14,570 nucleotides of DNA from Irpex lacteus. Its lineage: Eukaryota > Basidiomycota > Agaricomycetes > Polyporales > Irpicaceae. Made by a program: the position numbers and the translations under genes. Positions 1 to 6,206 of the stretch are shown here, one piece after another (positions within the stretch are counted from its first letter, which is position 1; the number at the start of each line of letters is the position of its first letter). The DNA lies in contig MQVO02000207.1 in assembly GCA_001986395.2 (NCBI GenBank), positions 1 through 14,570 of the forward strand, written 5' to 3'. The notes under the pieces were generated by a model. That model saw only the letters and a list, made by a program, of their open reading frames with translations. It made no database searches and was not told where the DNA came from.

Positions 1-309
1 CTAGTTAGAATTATTTTTAGGGTACAGACTGTGTATTTAATTTAATTTTATTTTAATAGAGGGTCTATTTTACAAATATAATTCTAACTAATACCCCTTT
101 GTGGAATATGGATAGACTAAGTAAATAGCTATCTTATTATTTATTCTAATTCTCTTTAACCTAAAGGATAATAAATACTCTATTTATTTAACTGAGTGTC
201 CTCCCTCCAATTAACTTGGGTTCCAAAGAGTTAAGATTAGTACTAGAGGGATTCCCCCTTGTGTCCTCCCTCCAATTAACTTACAAAATAATAACTAAAG
301 AATCAGAGT

Positions 310-357
310 CCCAAAAACACTAGGAATTAGAATTCATTCTAATTAGTTTTTTGGGGG
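310..357. repeat. Hairpin element, family B, near-complete copy
   Basis: This is an inverted repeat of about 48 bp. The left arm reads CCCAAAAACACTAGGAATTA and the right arm TCTAATTAGTTTTTTGGGGG, around a short AATTC centre. The same arm sequences, with variation, recur at 4514-4561, 10449-10503, 11172-11216 and 13423-13483, and as halves at 1217-1233 and 3637-3664. The GGGGGATT edge recurs next to the nad2 fragment and in front of atp8. Confidence 0.8.
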
Positions 358-620
358 ATTGTTAGAATAAGAATAAATTTAATTAAACAATTAAAATAAA
401 TTAATGTTTGTTCTCTCAAAGATGAGTAAAGTTAAAGAATTTAAAGGGAGCTAGCGATTAATAATAAATAATCTTAGAATAATATTTTTATAATTATTTA
501 ACTCTTTTCCCTACTCTATTTATTTAACTCTTCAAAAGAATAATAGTTTATTGTAATCACTCTCCACTCCACTTTAGTGGCTAGTGGCTTAATAATTATT
601 TAATTATTTTGGTAGGGGTT

Positions 621-644
621 ATTAAAATTTAATTAAATTTTAAT
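621..644. repeat. 24-bp perfect palindrome, family C
   Basis: ATTAAAATTTAA and its reverse complement form a perfect palindrome, followed by TAGGGC. The same unit is at 3424-3447. Versions with five extra central bases are at 8343-8371 and 11596-11624, three of the four copies being followed or preceded by a TAGRGC-like flank. It lies 17 bp before the nad4 remnant. Confidence 0.8.
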
Positions 645-660
645 TAGGGCACCTATAATA

Positions 661-828
661 ACATTAAGACAAACTGATCTGATAGTTATAGTAGCTTAGA
701 GTTCTTTATCTCATATGGCTGTATGTATATTAAGTATATTCTCTTATAGTATCACAGGTTTAACTGGTAGTTTAGTATTATCAGTAGCTCATGGTTTTGT
801 ATCATCAGGTCTACTTATTAAAGTAGGA
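661..828 (+). pseudogene. nad4: nad4 internal fragment (plus-strand copy), with one in-frame stop
   Basis: The translated frame matches the conserved centre of NADH dehydrogenase subunit 4 (complex I, proton-pumping membrane arm). It reads TLRQTDLIVIVA, then a TAG at 697-699 where the family has Tyr (AYSS), then SSLSHMAVCILSIFSYS and LSVAHGFVSSGLLIKVG. About 56 residues of a protein of some 450-500 are present. After 828 the frame drifts into lysine-rich sequence that is not nad4, and upstream lies a family C palindrome. Leu is mostly TTA and Arg is AGA, as in cob and nad1. It is a broken piece: a functional nad4 must be elsewhere if the organism has complex I. A second, different copy of this segment is on the minus strand at 4385-4638. 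Confidence 0.8.
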
Positions 829-891
829 GAAAGGGGAATAAGATTAAAAAGAAAGAAAGACTGTGTAATTTATTTAATTTTATTTTAAGTA

Positions 892-922
892 GATTAAAAA
901 AGTATTGATTGTCTTTATTTGC
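892..922. repeat. About 30-bp direct repeat, copy 1 (copy 2 at 1579-1608)
   Basis: ATTAAAAAAGTATTGATTGT followed by CTTTATTTGC is present here and identically at 1579-1608. The two copies bracket the decayed reading frames at 1052-1593, so the interval may have arrived or been duplicated as a unit. Shortened relatives (ATTAAAAAAGTA) occur near 1194 and 4973. Confidence 0.75.
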
Positions 923-1051
923 ATCAACAAAATCTCAGTCTCAGTAAAGTATTTCTAGTGCATGTGTTAGAAGTGTTGTTGGTAGTACTCAGCAGTGAAC
1001 TGGTATGTATAGAAAAGTATAATAAAGATTTAGAAAGTGGAGTAATAAGTA

Positions 1052-1198
1052 ATGAATGTAAATTTTTTAGAGTACCGTAGTGAAAACAATCTATATCTCT
1101 CTAATGAGGAATTAATATTATTGGGTTTAGAATTAGTTATTCTTCTATCAAATAACAGTAATTTAATAGAAGTTAAGGTAATAAAAAGGATAAATTAA
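1052..1198 (+). CDS. Small hypothetical ORF (48 aa)
   Basis: The ATG at 1052 opens a 48-codon frame (starts MNVNFLEYRSENN, ends KRIN) closed by TAA. It is Leu-, Asn- and Glu-rich, with a hydrophobic middle (LILLGLELVILL). I do not recognise a family. An overlapping open frame at about 907-1077 ends in VP-TAG, so the coding frame is uncertain; this may be part of one larger decayed plasmid-type gene that continues in the 1238-1593 remnant. No ribosome-binding signal is expected in fungal mitochondria, and none is seen. Confidence 0.25.
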   Translation: MNVNFLEYRSENNLYLSNEELILLGLELVILLSNNSNLIEVKVIKRIN

Positions 1199-1237
1199 AA
1201 AAGTACTTCCAACAAAGAGCCTAGTTTTTTTGGATAG

Positions 1238-1593
1238 ATTTATAAACCATTCTATACTTTTATCTGTTATCTAGAAATTATACAAAGAGTTATTGAAAAT
1301 GAAAAACAAGATTTTACTGTTATACATAGACATAATAATATATCTGATGCATACGTAGAAAGAATTATAAATACATTCCAACATCTTACATGAAAATGGG
1401 CGTTGTGTTCTAGTATTATATAATATATCTATAAACTCGAAGAATATAAAAATATAGCTAAAATAATACATAATACTATTCTTGATAGAGAATACCCTGC
1501 CGATTATATAGATAAAAGTACAAATATATTTATATTCGGATTGATGCAAATGGTACTCGTCTTGACACTCCCCCCTAAATTAAAAAAGTATTG
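1238..1593 (+). pseudogene. Decayed ORF of unknown function
   Basis: One frame of about 118 codons is open except for TGA at 1391 (Trp in code 4) and TAA at 1421. It reads through IYKPFYTFICYLEII, RVIENEKQDFTVIHRHNN, AYVERIINTFQHLT, then after the TAA YIYKLEEYKNIAKII and DREYPADYIDKSTN. The charged composition without transmembrane segments looks like a real soluble protein, not random AT-rich DNA. I cannot name it. It starts just after a half copy of hairpin family B (1217-1233) and runs into the direct repeat at 1579. The TAA could be a CAA (Gln) codon after a C-to-T change. A plasmid or intron origin is inference. Confidence 0.45.
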
Positions 1594-1754
1594 ATTGTCT
1601 TTATTTGCTTTTATCGGAGATTCCTCATTCTAGTAAACTTTATTACTATACAAATATATCGTATTATTCCCTTCATATCTTAAGGTTCCAATCCCCTTTA
1701 GCTTTACAAGTATTTGATGAGACTATATTTAAGATTAGAAGACTGATTATCCTC

Positions 1755-1787
1755 CAACCACGACCTCTTAGATTCTAAGTGGATTGT
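1755..1787. repeat. 33-bp repeat upstream of nad5 (partner at 10237-10269 after cob)
   Basis: CAACCACGACCTCTTAGATT followed by CTAAGTGGATTGT occurs here and, with one base different, at 10237-10269. The inner CTTAG-ATT-CTAAG can fold as a hairpin. Here it is also enclosed by a longer stem, GATTATC (1745-1751) with GATAATC (1799-1805). One copy lies 24 bp before the nad5 exon and the other 50 bp after the cob stop. A shared RNA-processing or mobile-element role is possible, but not shown. Confidence 0.8.
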
Positions 1788-1810
1788 CTTAATACTCAGA
1801 TAATCTTCTA

Positions 1811-2728
1811 GGAGGTCTGGTTAACTTCCTACCATTTACCTACACAGCTATCCTTATCGGATCTCTATCTCTAATGGCTCTACCATTTATGACAGGGTTC
1901 TACAGTAAGGATCTAATCCTTGAAGTAGCTCTAGGACAATACGAAGTATCTGGTACAATGGCATACTGGCTGGGAACAATTTCAGCTGTATTCACAGCCT
2001 TCTATTCATTCCGACTAGTATCACTAACATTCTTTACAACACCTAATGCCCCTAAGGGTTACTATCTACATGCTCACGAAGCACCTATGATCATTGTAAT
2101 TCCTCTGGTAATTCTATCAATCATGTCAATTGTATTTGGTTACATTGCAAAGGACATGTATGTGGGAGTAGGTACAGATTTCCTATCAACTGCTCTATAC
2201 CAACACCCTAACCACATTACACTGATTGAAGCTGAATTCGGACTACCTCTACTAATGAAGCTACTACCTGCTATTGGTAGCCTATTCGGTGCTGGTCTAG
2301 CACTATATCTATACCATGTGGTACCTGCATTCACAATTGGTCTAACAAACGGACCTATTGGATATGCTGTATACTCATTCCTTAACGCAAAGTGGTACTG
2401 GGACGCACTATTCAACGGTTTCATTATCAGTGCTTCACTACGAGTTGGACTTGTTATCTCTAAGGTTCTTGACCGAGGAGTTATCGAACTAGCTGGACCA
2501 TACGGTCTAAGTACAGTTCTAACAGGAACAGGTCGATCTGTAGCTGCTTACGACACAGGTGTTATTACATCATACGCTCTATACATCATGCTAGGGCTTG
2601 TATCACTAATCGGATCATTTAAGAACAGTACTCGAACACTTATTGAAACAGGACAATGTACTACTGCTAATAAGAAGGGTGCTCTAACAGTACAAGTATG
2701 GATTAGTCAACGAACTACTGCAATTTAA
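1811..2728 (+). CDS. nad5: NADH dehydrogenase subunit 5, 3' part (C-terminal 305 residues)
   Basis: NAD5 is a large proton-pumping subunit of complex I in the inner mitochondrial membrane. The frame enters at GGLVNFLPFTYTAILIGS and continues through the hallmark MALPFMTGFYSKDLILE, then YWLGTISAVFTAFYSFRL, NAHEAP-like LHAHEAPM, and the C-terminal helices to a TAA. Full NAD5 is about 650 residues, so only the last part is here; the ATG at 1874 is internal. The preceding 190 bp are not nad5, so 1811 is either a 3' intron boundary or a rearrangement breakpoint. The C-terminal tail after LIGSFKNS (about 30 residues) is longer and more polar than usual. All six Arg codons are CGA and Leu is largely CTA, unlike cob and nad1. 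There is no frameshift or internal stop. It could be a functional exon or a translocated 3' end. Confidence 0.9.
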   Translation, partial: GGLVNFLPFTYTAILIGSLSLMALPFMTGFYSKDLILEVALGQYEVSGTMAYWLGTISAVFTAFYSFRLVSLTFFTTPNAPKGYYLHAHEAPMIIVIPLVILSIMSIVFGYIAKDMYVGVGTDFLSTALYQHPNHITLIEAEFGLPLLMKLLPAIGSLFGAGLALYLYHVVPAFTIGLTNGPIGYAVYSFLNAKWYWDALFNGFIISASLRVGLVISKVLDRGVIELAGPYGLSTVLTGTGRSVAAYDTGVITSYALYIMLGLVSLIGSFKNSTRTLIETGQCTTANKKGALTVQVWISQRTTAI

Positions 2729-2771
2729 TCATCAATACTCCCCATCAATTAAGTTTAAGTTTTAATTAAAA

Positions 2772-2993
2772 GTGGGTAAAATGGAGACGGAAGAGGTAGA
2801 TAAAATCAAGGGTCAGATGGCTCATTGCAGAGAAACCGGGTTGCATTTTAATATTTATAGTGGGAAATATCCTATTCATTTACAACTTACCCCTCATAAT
2901 GCCGAAAATACTCATGACAGTGTCATGAATGGGCCTAATTATAGAGATTATGGGGTTATGCCTAATTTAATAAATGAAAATGGGGTCCTATAG
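2772..2993 (+). CDS. Hypothetical ORF (73 codons from GTG; 70 from ATG 2781)
   Basis: The frame reads GKMETEEVDKIKGQM, then HCRETGLHFNIYSGKYPIHL and HNAENTHDSVMNGPNYRDYG. It is hydrophilic, His- and Asn-rich and less AT-biased than its surroundings, which argues for a once-coding origin. I do not recognise a family. It follows nad5 by 43 bp and its stop (TAG 2991-2993) lies inside the junction with the reversed nad4L fragment, so its real 3' end is probably lost. It could be a remnant of a plasmid or intron ORF. Confidence 0.35.
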   Translation: MGKMETEEVDKIKGQMAHCRETGLHFNIYSGKYPIHLQLTPHNAENTHDSVMNGPNYRDYGVMPNLINENGVL

Positions 2994-3126
2994 CACTTTC
3001 AGCTCCTGCAGTAGCAATAATAATAATAATTGAATAAATTTGTCCAATTGTATCGTTATCATTATAAGCCATAACTAGAACTAGAATGGTTACAGAAAGA
3101 AGCATCAGTTCAATAATCACAATGAG
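2986..3126 (-). pseudogene. nad4L: nad4L fragment (47 codons)
   Basis: The minus strand reads LIVIIELMLLSVTILVLVMA, then DNDTIGQIYS and ATAGAESAIG. These are the core of NADH dehydrogenase subunit 4L (about 89 residues): the Glu in transmembrane helix 2 (IELML) and the GAESAIG motif of helix 3. The N-terminal helix is missing (TAA lies just upstream in frame) and so is the tail after AIG, where the hypothetical ORF at 2772 begins. Leu codons are CTN and no TTA is seen, like the nad5 piece. In many fungi nad4L directly precedes nad5; here the piece is downstream and reversed, so the pair has been rearranged. Confidence 0.85.
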
Positions 3127-3154
3127 TTAAATTAAAAAATAATTAGATATATAA

Positions 3155-3403
3155 TTAAAATATAAAATAAAATAAGAGAATTATTTTATGGGAGCCTCTG
3201 TTACCTCCATTATTTACACCACTGTTACCTCCAATATTTCCACCACTGTTCCCGCTATTACCATTATTATTACTAGCATTATCATTTCTTCTCCCACGTA
3301 TACTTTGTTCAACTGCAGCTCCAGCACCTACAACACCAGCTCCTTTAACAATTCCATTGATAATTTTTTCACCTATTTTCTTTCCTGGATAAAAAAAGTA
3401 AAA
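3155..3403 (-). CDS. Gly/Asn-rich hypothetical ORF without an ATG (82 aa)
   Basis: The minus-strand frame, open from a TAG at 3404-3406, reads YPGKKIGEKIINGIVKGAG, VVGAGAAVEQSIRGRRND and then a low-complexity Asn/Gly/Ser tail (NGNSGNSGGNIGG). The Gly/Ala/Val stretch could be one membrane-associated helix; the tail looks disordered. The opposite strand is also open for 78 codons, but it gives a Thr/Ser/Ile-rich product that looks like a shadow. There is no ATG, so an alternative start or lost 5' end is needed. Palindrome C (3424-3447) sits just upstream. Function unknown. Confidence 0.3.
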   Translation of the reverse strand, partial: FYFFYPGKKIGEKIINGIVKGAGVVGAGAAVEQSIRGRRNDNASNNNGNSGNSGGNIGGNSGVNNGGNRGSHKIILLFYFIF

Positions 3404-3423
3404 CTAACTAGCTTGTGTGGGTA

Positions 3424-3447
3424 ATTAAAATTTAATTAAATTTTAAT
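3424..3447. repeat. 24-bp perfect palindrome, family C
   Basis: Identical in its 24 bp to 621-644. Here the TTACCCACAC flank is on the other side, so the copy is in the opposite orientation. It sits between the Gly/Asn-rich frame and a short non-coding stretch (3450-3636) in which I see no gene. Confidence 0.8.
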
Positions 3448-3636
3448 AACTATCTTATTTTATTATTTTTGTCATCTTCCATCTCACATTTGTGGTATTC
3501 GTATTCAACTATCAGGAAGACTTGCCACAGAACGAGTTATCCCTCGTGTTACGAAAAATGTGAATGTGTTTGGATAATAAAAGTAAAGTAAAGAATATAT
3601 GTCACCTCTTCCGAGAGAAATAAAAGTTTTTCTTTT

Positions 3637-3664
3637 TATAATTCTAACTAGTTTTTTTTGGGGA
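3637..3664. repeat. Half copy of hairpin family B, fused to nad2
   Basis: ATAATTCTAACTAG followed by a T run and GGGGA is the right arm of family B. Its G-rich edge joins the nad2 coding frame directly. The upstream TTTTTCTTTTTATAATTCTA also occurs at about 5527-5547. The left arm is missing or strongly altered. Confidence 0.65.
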
Positions 3665-3928
3665 TTGTGTAACAGTAGTTGCATGAATTAGACCTGAGTA
3701 TAGTCCAACTCCTACAACAAATGATTTTAGAGACACTGTACTAAAACAATTGTATGATAGTGCTGCTGCAAATAGCAGTGCGATAACTACGTTTCGTGTA
3801 AATAGAGTAGCTGAGATTGTAGCCTTTTGTACTAGAGCGTTTTGTGGTTCAGTAGAAATTGCTGTAGAAGATAGCGGAATCGCTAGTACAAGAGCAAAAA
3901 AGTAATTGTATGCTTGATTGAGTATGTA
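3665..3928 (-). pseudogene. nad2: nad2 N-terminal fragment (about 88 codons)
   Basis: The minus strand reads FFALVLAIPLSSTAIST, LFTRNVVIALLFAAALSYN, then SFVVGVGLYSGLIHATTVTQ. The last part, SYN...GVGLYSGLIH.TTVTQ, is the conserved N-terminal region of fungal NADH dehydrogenase subunit 2. The frame ends at TQ, where the hairpin B edge begins. A full NAD2 has about 500-600 residues. No ATG is found before the upstream TAG (3929-3931), so the start is also lost or altered. Leu is CTA/CTG and its single Arg is CGA, like the nad5 piece. It is a fragment and cannot encode a working subunit alone. Confidence 0.75.
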
Positions 3929-4164
3929 CTATCGTCTAAGGATTGTGCCAGAAGCAAAATATAATATATACAAGTTACGCTGATCGAACGAGTATTAACC
4001 GCTACTCTATATGATATAAGCTTTACTAGTAAGGCGAAAGTAATTACCATTATACAACACTTGCTTTCCATTGATAATGGTAGAGCACCGCAGAAGAGTA
4101 GAACTTTTATCGCCTTGTCTGAAGCAAGGTAGTTACCTTTAATCTAGCAGTGCTAGTATATTAG

Positions 4165-4227
4165 ACTAGTGAGGGGACTTTAACCTTTACGGCGTAGAAG
4201 CCACATGTTAAGCGAAGCTGTCACTCC
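4165..4227 (-). pseudogene. tRNA-like remnant 1
   Basis: Read on the minus strand, AGTGA near the start pairs with TCACT near the end as an acceptor-like stem. A TGTGGC/GCCGTA stem encloses a 6-base loop, and AAGGTTAAAGTCC resembles a T-arm. The anticodon loop is one base short and the D-arm is unclear, so I cannot assign an amino acid. Its 3' 27 bp are about 85% identical to 4264-4290. A stretch at 4076-4094 (AATGGTAGAGCACCGC) looks like a separate tRNA 5' half. Confidence 0.35.
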
Positions 4228-4263
4228 TAAATACTGATTGTTTAGTATATTAATTAGTTTAAT

Positions 4264-4290
4264 ACTAGTGGTGGGACTTGAACCTTTAAG
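4264..4290 (-). pseudogene. tRNA-like remnant 2 (T-arm and 3' end)
   Basis: The minus strand ends TTAAAGGTTCAAGTCCCACC ACTAGT, with a good T-loop (TTCAAGT) and an acceptor-like 3' strand. It is a diverged copy of the 3' part of 4165-4227. No matching 5' acceptor strand is seen upstream, so this is a partial tRNA, and its sequence runs into the nad4 fragment region. Confidence 0.35.
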
Positions 4291-4384
4291 ACCTTTTTGT
4301 CAACGCAACATAAATTAAAAAGGAGGGGGAGGACTAGGTTTACTTTTATTGCTTCAGGGCACAAGTTAATTCTTTTCTTTTCTA

Positions 4385-4638
4385 TTACTTGAGTAACTCC
4401 TCTGTAGAAAGATATTACTCTTGTTTGAGAACTATCATATAATACACCTCCTGCACAAATAAATAGTCCAGGTGAAACTAGTCCTTTAGCTAATCCTAAG
4501 TTAATAGCACCTTCCCCCAAAAAAACTAGTTAGAATTATTTCTAATTCCTAGTTTTTTGGGTTAGCTTGTATACTGTTACTAAAAACAGCTAAAAGATAA
4601 ACTGCAGCTTGAGAAACTGAACTAAACAAAAAACTAAT
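4385..4638 (-). pseudogene. nad4: nad4 internal fragment (minus-strand copy), split by a hairpin element
   Basis: The minus strand has NAD4 sequence in two parts. The upstream part (4638-4562) reads ISFLFSSVSQAAVYLLAV, FSNSIQA. The downstream part (4513-4385) reads EGAINLGLAKGLVSPGLF, ICAGGVLYDSSQTRVI, YRGVTQV. These are adjacent in the family (...FSNxIQGIEGAI...LVSPGLFxCxGGVLYDR). Between them sits the family B hairpin 4514-4561, which adds 48 bp and stops the frame. After TQV the frame no longer looks like NAD4. It covers the same region as the plus-strand fragment 661-828 but differs in sequence, so two nad4 lineages are present. The functional gene is not in this window. Confidence 0.85.
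4514..4561. repeat. Hairpin element, family B, inside nad4
   Basis: CCCCCAAAAAAACTAGTTAG, AATTATTTCTAATT, CCTAGTTTTTTGGG form a nearly complete inverted repeat. The outer C/G blocks and the CTAG-bearing arms pair. It interrupts the nad4 reading frame between the Gln-Ala and Glu-Gly-Ala-Ile codons, which makes it the clearest case here of an insertion into coding sequence. Confidence 0.85.
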
Positions 4639-5620
4639 AATTTCTATTATTTTTGTAGAAATAATTATAACCTTTAATTAATCTCAACCTGAGGATGAGA
4701 TTTGCAGGGTGATAAAAGGCCATTCTGCAGGTTAAAGTACAAATTTCATTATAAACAAAGATGAATAGTAAATGAGGAGTAGGGTTATTTAAGGAGACCT
4801 GCACTAAGTTGTATCGGCATTAATTTAATTAAATATAAAAAGTTACAAAAACATTCTTCAATAAAAATATAATTAACCTACAAAATAAACAGGTGGTGGT
4901 TACTCCTATAATTGCTTACGATAATTGCGATCTTTTAAAATTAAAAATTATTTTCTTCCTATTAAAAAAAGTATTAAAGTTAAATTCATTGTTTGATTAC
5001 TATAAAGTAAATTATTTTAAAAAGTAGTCAAAAGTGATTATCCACTACTATCCTGTTAGATAATCTCCTGCCTGATGCCGCCTTCGGAGGCCTCGCATCC
5101 GACGGTGGCTATCATCTCCTTAAAAATAAGCCTCCCTCTGAATAAGTGTGTACCCCTTACTATTAATATTGCTATAACCATAATAACCCGATAATTATAA
5201 ATATTGTATAACTAATTAGGTTAAAATTATAAACTATTGTTCTCCCCTTTTTTTTTATAAATAAAAAAGGATTCAAGTAAAAACTTTTCCACCCTATTGA
5301 TTTAATAACAATAAACACTATTGAATATAACTACCTAATTTTTAATAAACTAAGCTGTTTAGGGTTATTTACAACTGCGCCTAATATAATCTTGAATAAA
5401 ACAACCTACAGCTAAAAATTAAACACTGTTGTTCATAACACCTATAAACTATTATTATATTTTATGATAATTTTATTTAGTTAAATTAAAAATTATTTTT
5501 CTTCCTAGGTTTACTTTTATTGTAAAAATTTTTCTTTTTATAATTCTATAATATTATACATATAAACTTAATCCAATAGAGAAGGAATAATCTCTAAATA
5601 AATTTAAAGATTCTCCCTCC

Positions 5621-5663
5621 CCTATTCTTTTATTTATATTTTTTTTTTTTGTTTTTAAATTTA
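5621..5663 (+). repeat. About 43-bp direct repeat, copy 1 (copy 2 at 6161-6204)
   Basis: CCTATTCTTTTATTTATATT, a T run, then GTTTTTAAATTTA is found at both places, differing mainly in the T run. Copy 2 begins at the discriminator base of tRNA-Phe. Each copy is followed by one arm of the 48-bp inverted repeat, so a larger unit seems to have been duplicated and partly inverted around atp8, tRNA-Ile and tRNA-Phe. Confidence 0.75.
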
Positions 5664-5731
5664 TGTTTAAGAAAATAAAATTTATACTCTCTTATATAAT
5701 TAAATACTTTTTTTATTTAGATATATAAAAA

Positions 5732-5779
5732 TAATTAAATAATAAGTAACTAAAATAATAATTAAATAATTAAATATTT
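5732..5779. repeat. 48-bp inverted repeat, left arm (right arm 6207-6254)
   Basis: The reverse complement of 5732-5779 matches 6207-6254 at every base. The arms contain AAGTAACTAAAATAATAATT and enclose atp8, tRNA-Ile and tRNA-Phe (about 430 bp). Recombination between them would flip this block. A perfect 48-bp match is more than base composition explains, even at this AT content. Confidence 0.85.
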
Positions 5780-5846
5780 ATAAAATTTTAAAGTTCTATA
5801 AATCTATTCCTTATATTAAGGGATAAATAACTTTTAATTAAATTAA

Positions 5847-6005
5847 ATTTATAATAAATTTGGGGGATTAATACCATTTTTCTTTTTAAATCAATTATTT
5901 TACGGTTATATAATCTTATTCGCCTTATTAGTATTAGTTTCATGAGTAATTTTACCATATCTTTTACAGTTACAAATCGTGAGATTATTAATAACTAAAT
6001 TATAA
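5847..6005 (+). CDS. atp8: ATP synthase F0 subunit 8
   Basis: ATP8 is a short single-helix subunit of the membrane part of ATP synthase. The frame reads LIPFFFLNQLFYGYII, LFALLVLVSWVILPYLLQL, QIVRLLITKL and TAA, the classic fungal ATP8 of about 48 residues. The Trp in VSW is TGA, which supports translation table 4. The usual MPQL start is absent: where ATG-Pro-Gln is expected the DNA reads TTTGGGGGATTA. The start could be ATT 5847, TTA 5868 or ATA 5871; I give the longest open frame. tRNA-Ile follows by 7 bp, so co-transcription and release by tRNA processing are likely. The odd 5' edge matches the end of hairpin family B. Confidence 0.85.
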
Positions 6006-6012
6006 TATAAAT

Positions 6013-6085
6013 AAGTCTATTATTTAATGGTTTAAAATATCTCCTTGATAAGGAGGCAATAGATGTTCGATCCATCTTAGACTTA
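6013..6085 (+). tRNA. trnI(gau): tRNA-Ile (anticodon GAT), copy 1
   Basis: A full cloverleaf is visible. The acceptor is AAGTCTA/TAGACTT, the D-stem ATTT/AAAT, the anticodon stem TCTCC/GGAGG with loop TTGATAA (anticodon GAT), and the T-stem AGATG/CATCT with loop TTCGATC; the discriminator is A. It lies between atp8 and tRNA-Phe with only 2 bp to the latter. A second, different tRNA-Ile with the same anticodon is at 8201-8271. Confidence 0.93.
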
Positions 6086-6087
6086 AA

Positions 6088-6161
6088 GTTCCCATAGCTT
6101 AATTTGGTTAGAGCAATAAATTGAAGCTTTATTGATAAAAGTTCAAGTCTTTTTGGGGACC
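6088..6161 (+). tRNA. trnF(gaa): tRNA-Phe (anticodon GAA)
   Basis: The cloverleaf has acceptor GTTCCCA/TGGGGAC, D-stem GCTT/GAGC with a GG in the loop, anticodon stem ATAAA/TTTAT with loop TTGAAGC (anticodon GAA), and T-stem AAAAG/CTTTT with loop TTCAAGT. The discriminator C (6161) is also the first base of the direct repeat shared with 5621. Confidence 0.93.
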
Positions 6162-6206
6162 CTATTCTTTTATTTATATTTTTTATTTTTTGTTTTTAAA
6201 TTTAAA

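Larger units (their letters stand above)
1..660. other. AT-rich non-coding stretch with short repeats
   Basis: No convincing gene is seen here. The stretch begins with a half copy of the CTAGTTAGAATT hairpin family. It holds a 22-bp direct repeat (196-217 and 261-282, starting GTGTCCTCCC) and an 18-bp direct repeat (176-193 and 512-529). A small CCACT/AGTGG hairpin lies near 565-590. Bases 27-62 resemble 859-893 (both begin GACTGTGTA), so the left edge of the nad4 remnant region shares sequence with the window start. Confidence 0.7.
4640..5846. other. Long AT-rich spacer with a GC-rich foldable island
   Basis: No protein or tRNA gene is supported here. The one distinctive part is 5036-5118, much richer in GC. 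It contains GATTATC (5036-5042) paired with GATAATC (5059-5065), and then a hairpin 5074-5098 with a GATGC/GCATC outer stem and a CCT-TCGG-AGG tip. This could be a fragment of a structured RNA or a GC cluster. A pyrimidine/purine hairpin of family A is at 5246-5270. The rest is low-complexity A/T sequence with a T run at 5639-5650. Confidence 0.6.

Noticed and set aside
1271..1549. 92-codon minus-strand frame
   Set aside because: It is low-complexity Ile/Tyr/Phe sequence opposite the better plus-strand remnant at 1238-1593.
2140..2424. 94-codon minus-strand frame
   Set aside because: It is the shadow of nad5 on the other strand.
3188..3424. 78-codon plus-strand Thr/Ser/Ile-rich frame
   Set aside because: The minus strand of the same DNA gives a more protein-like Gly/Asn-rich product, so this is taken as its shadow.
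3883..4071. 62-codon minus-strand frame upstream of nad2
   Set aside because: It is out of frame with nad2 and has no recognisable feature; chance is more likely.
5036..5118. Group II intron domain V
   Set aside because: The stem sequences do not give the conserved AGC triad and tetraloop-bearing hairpin.
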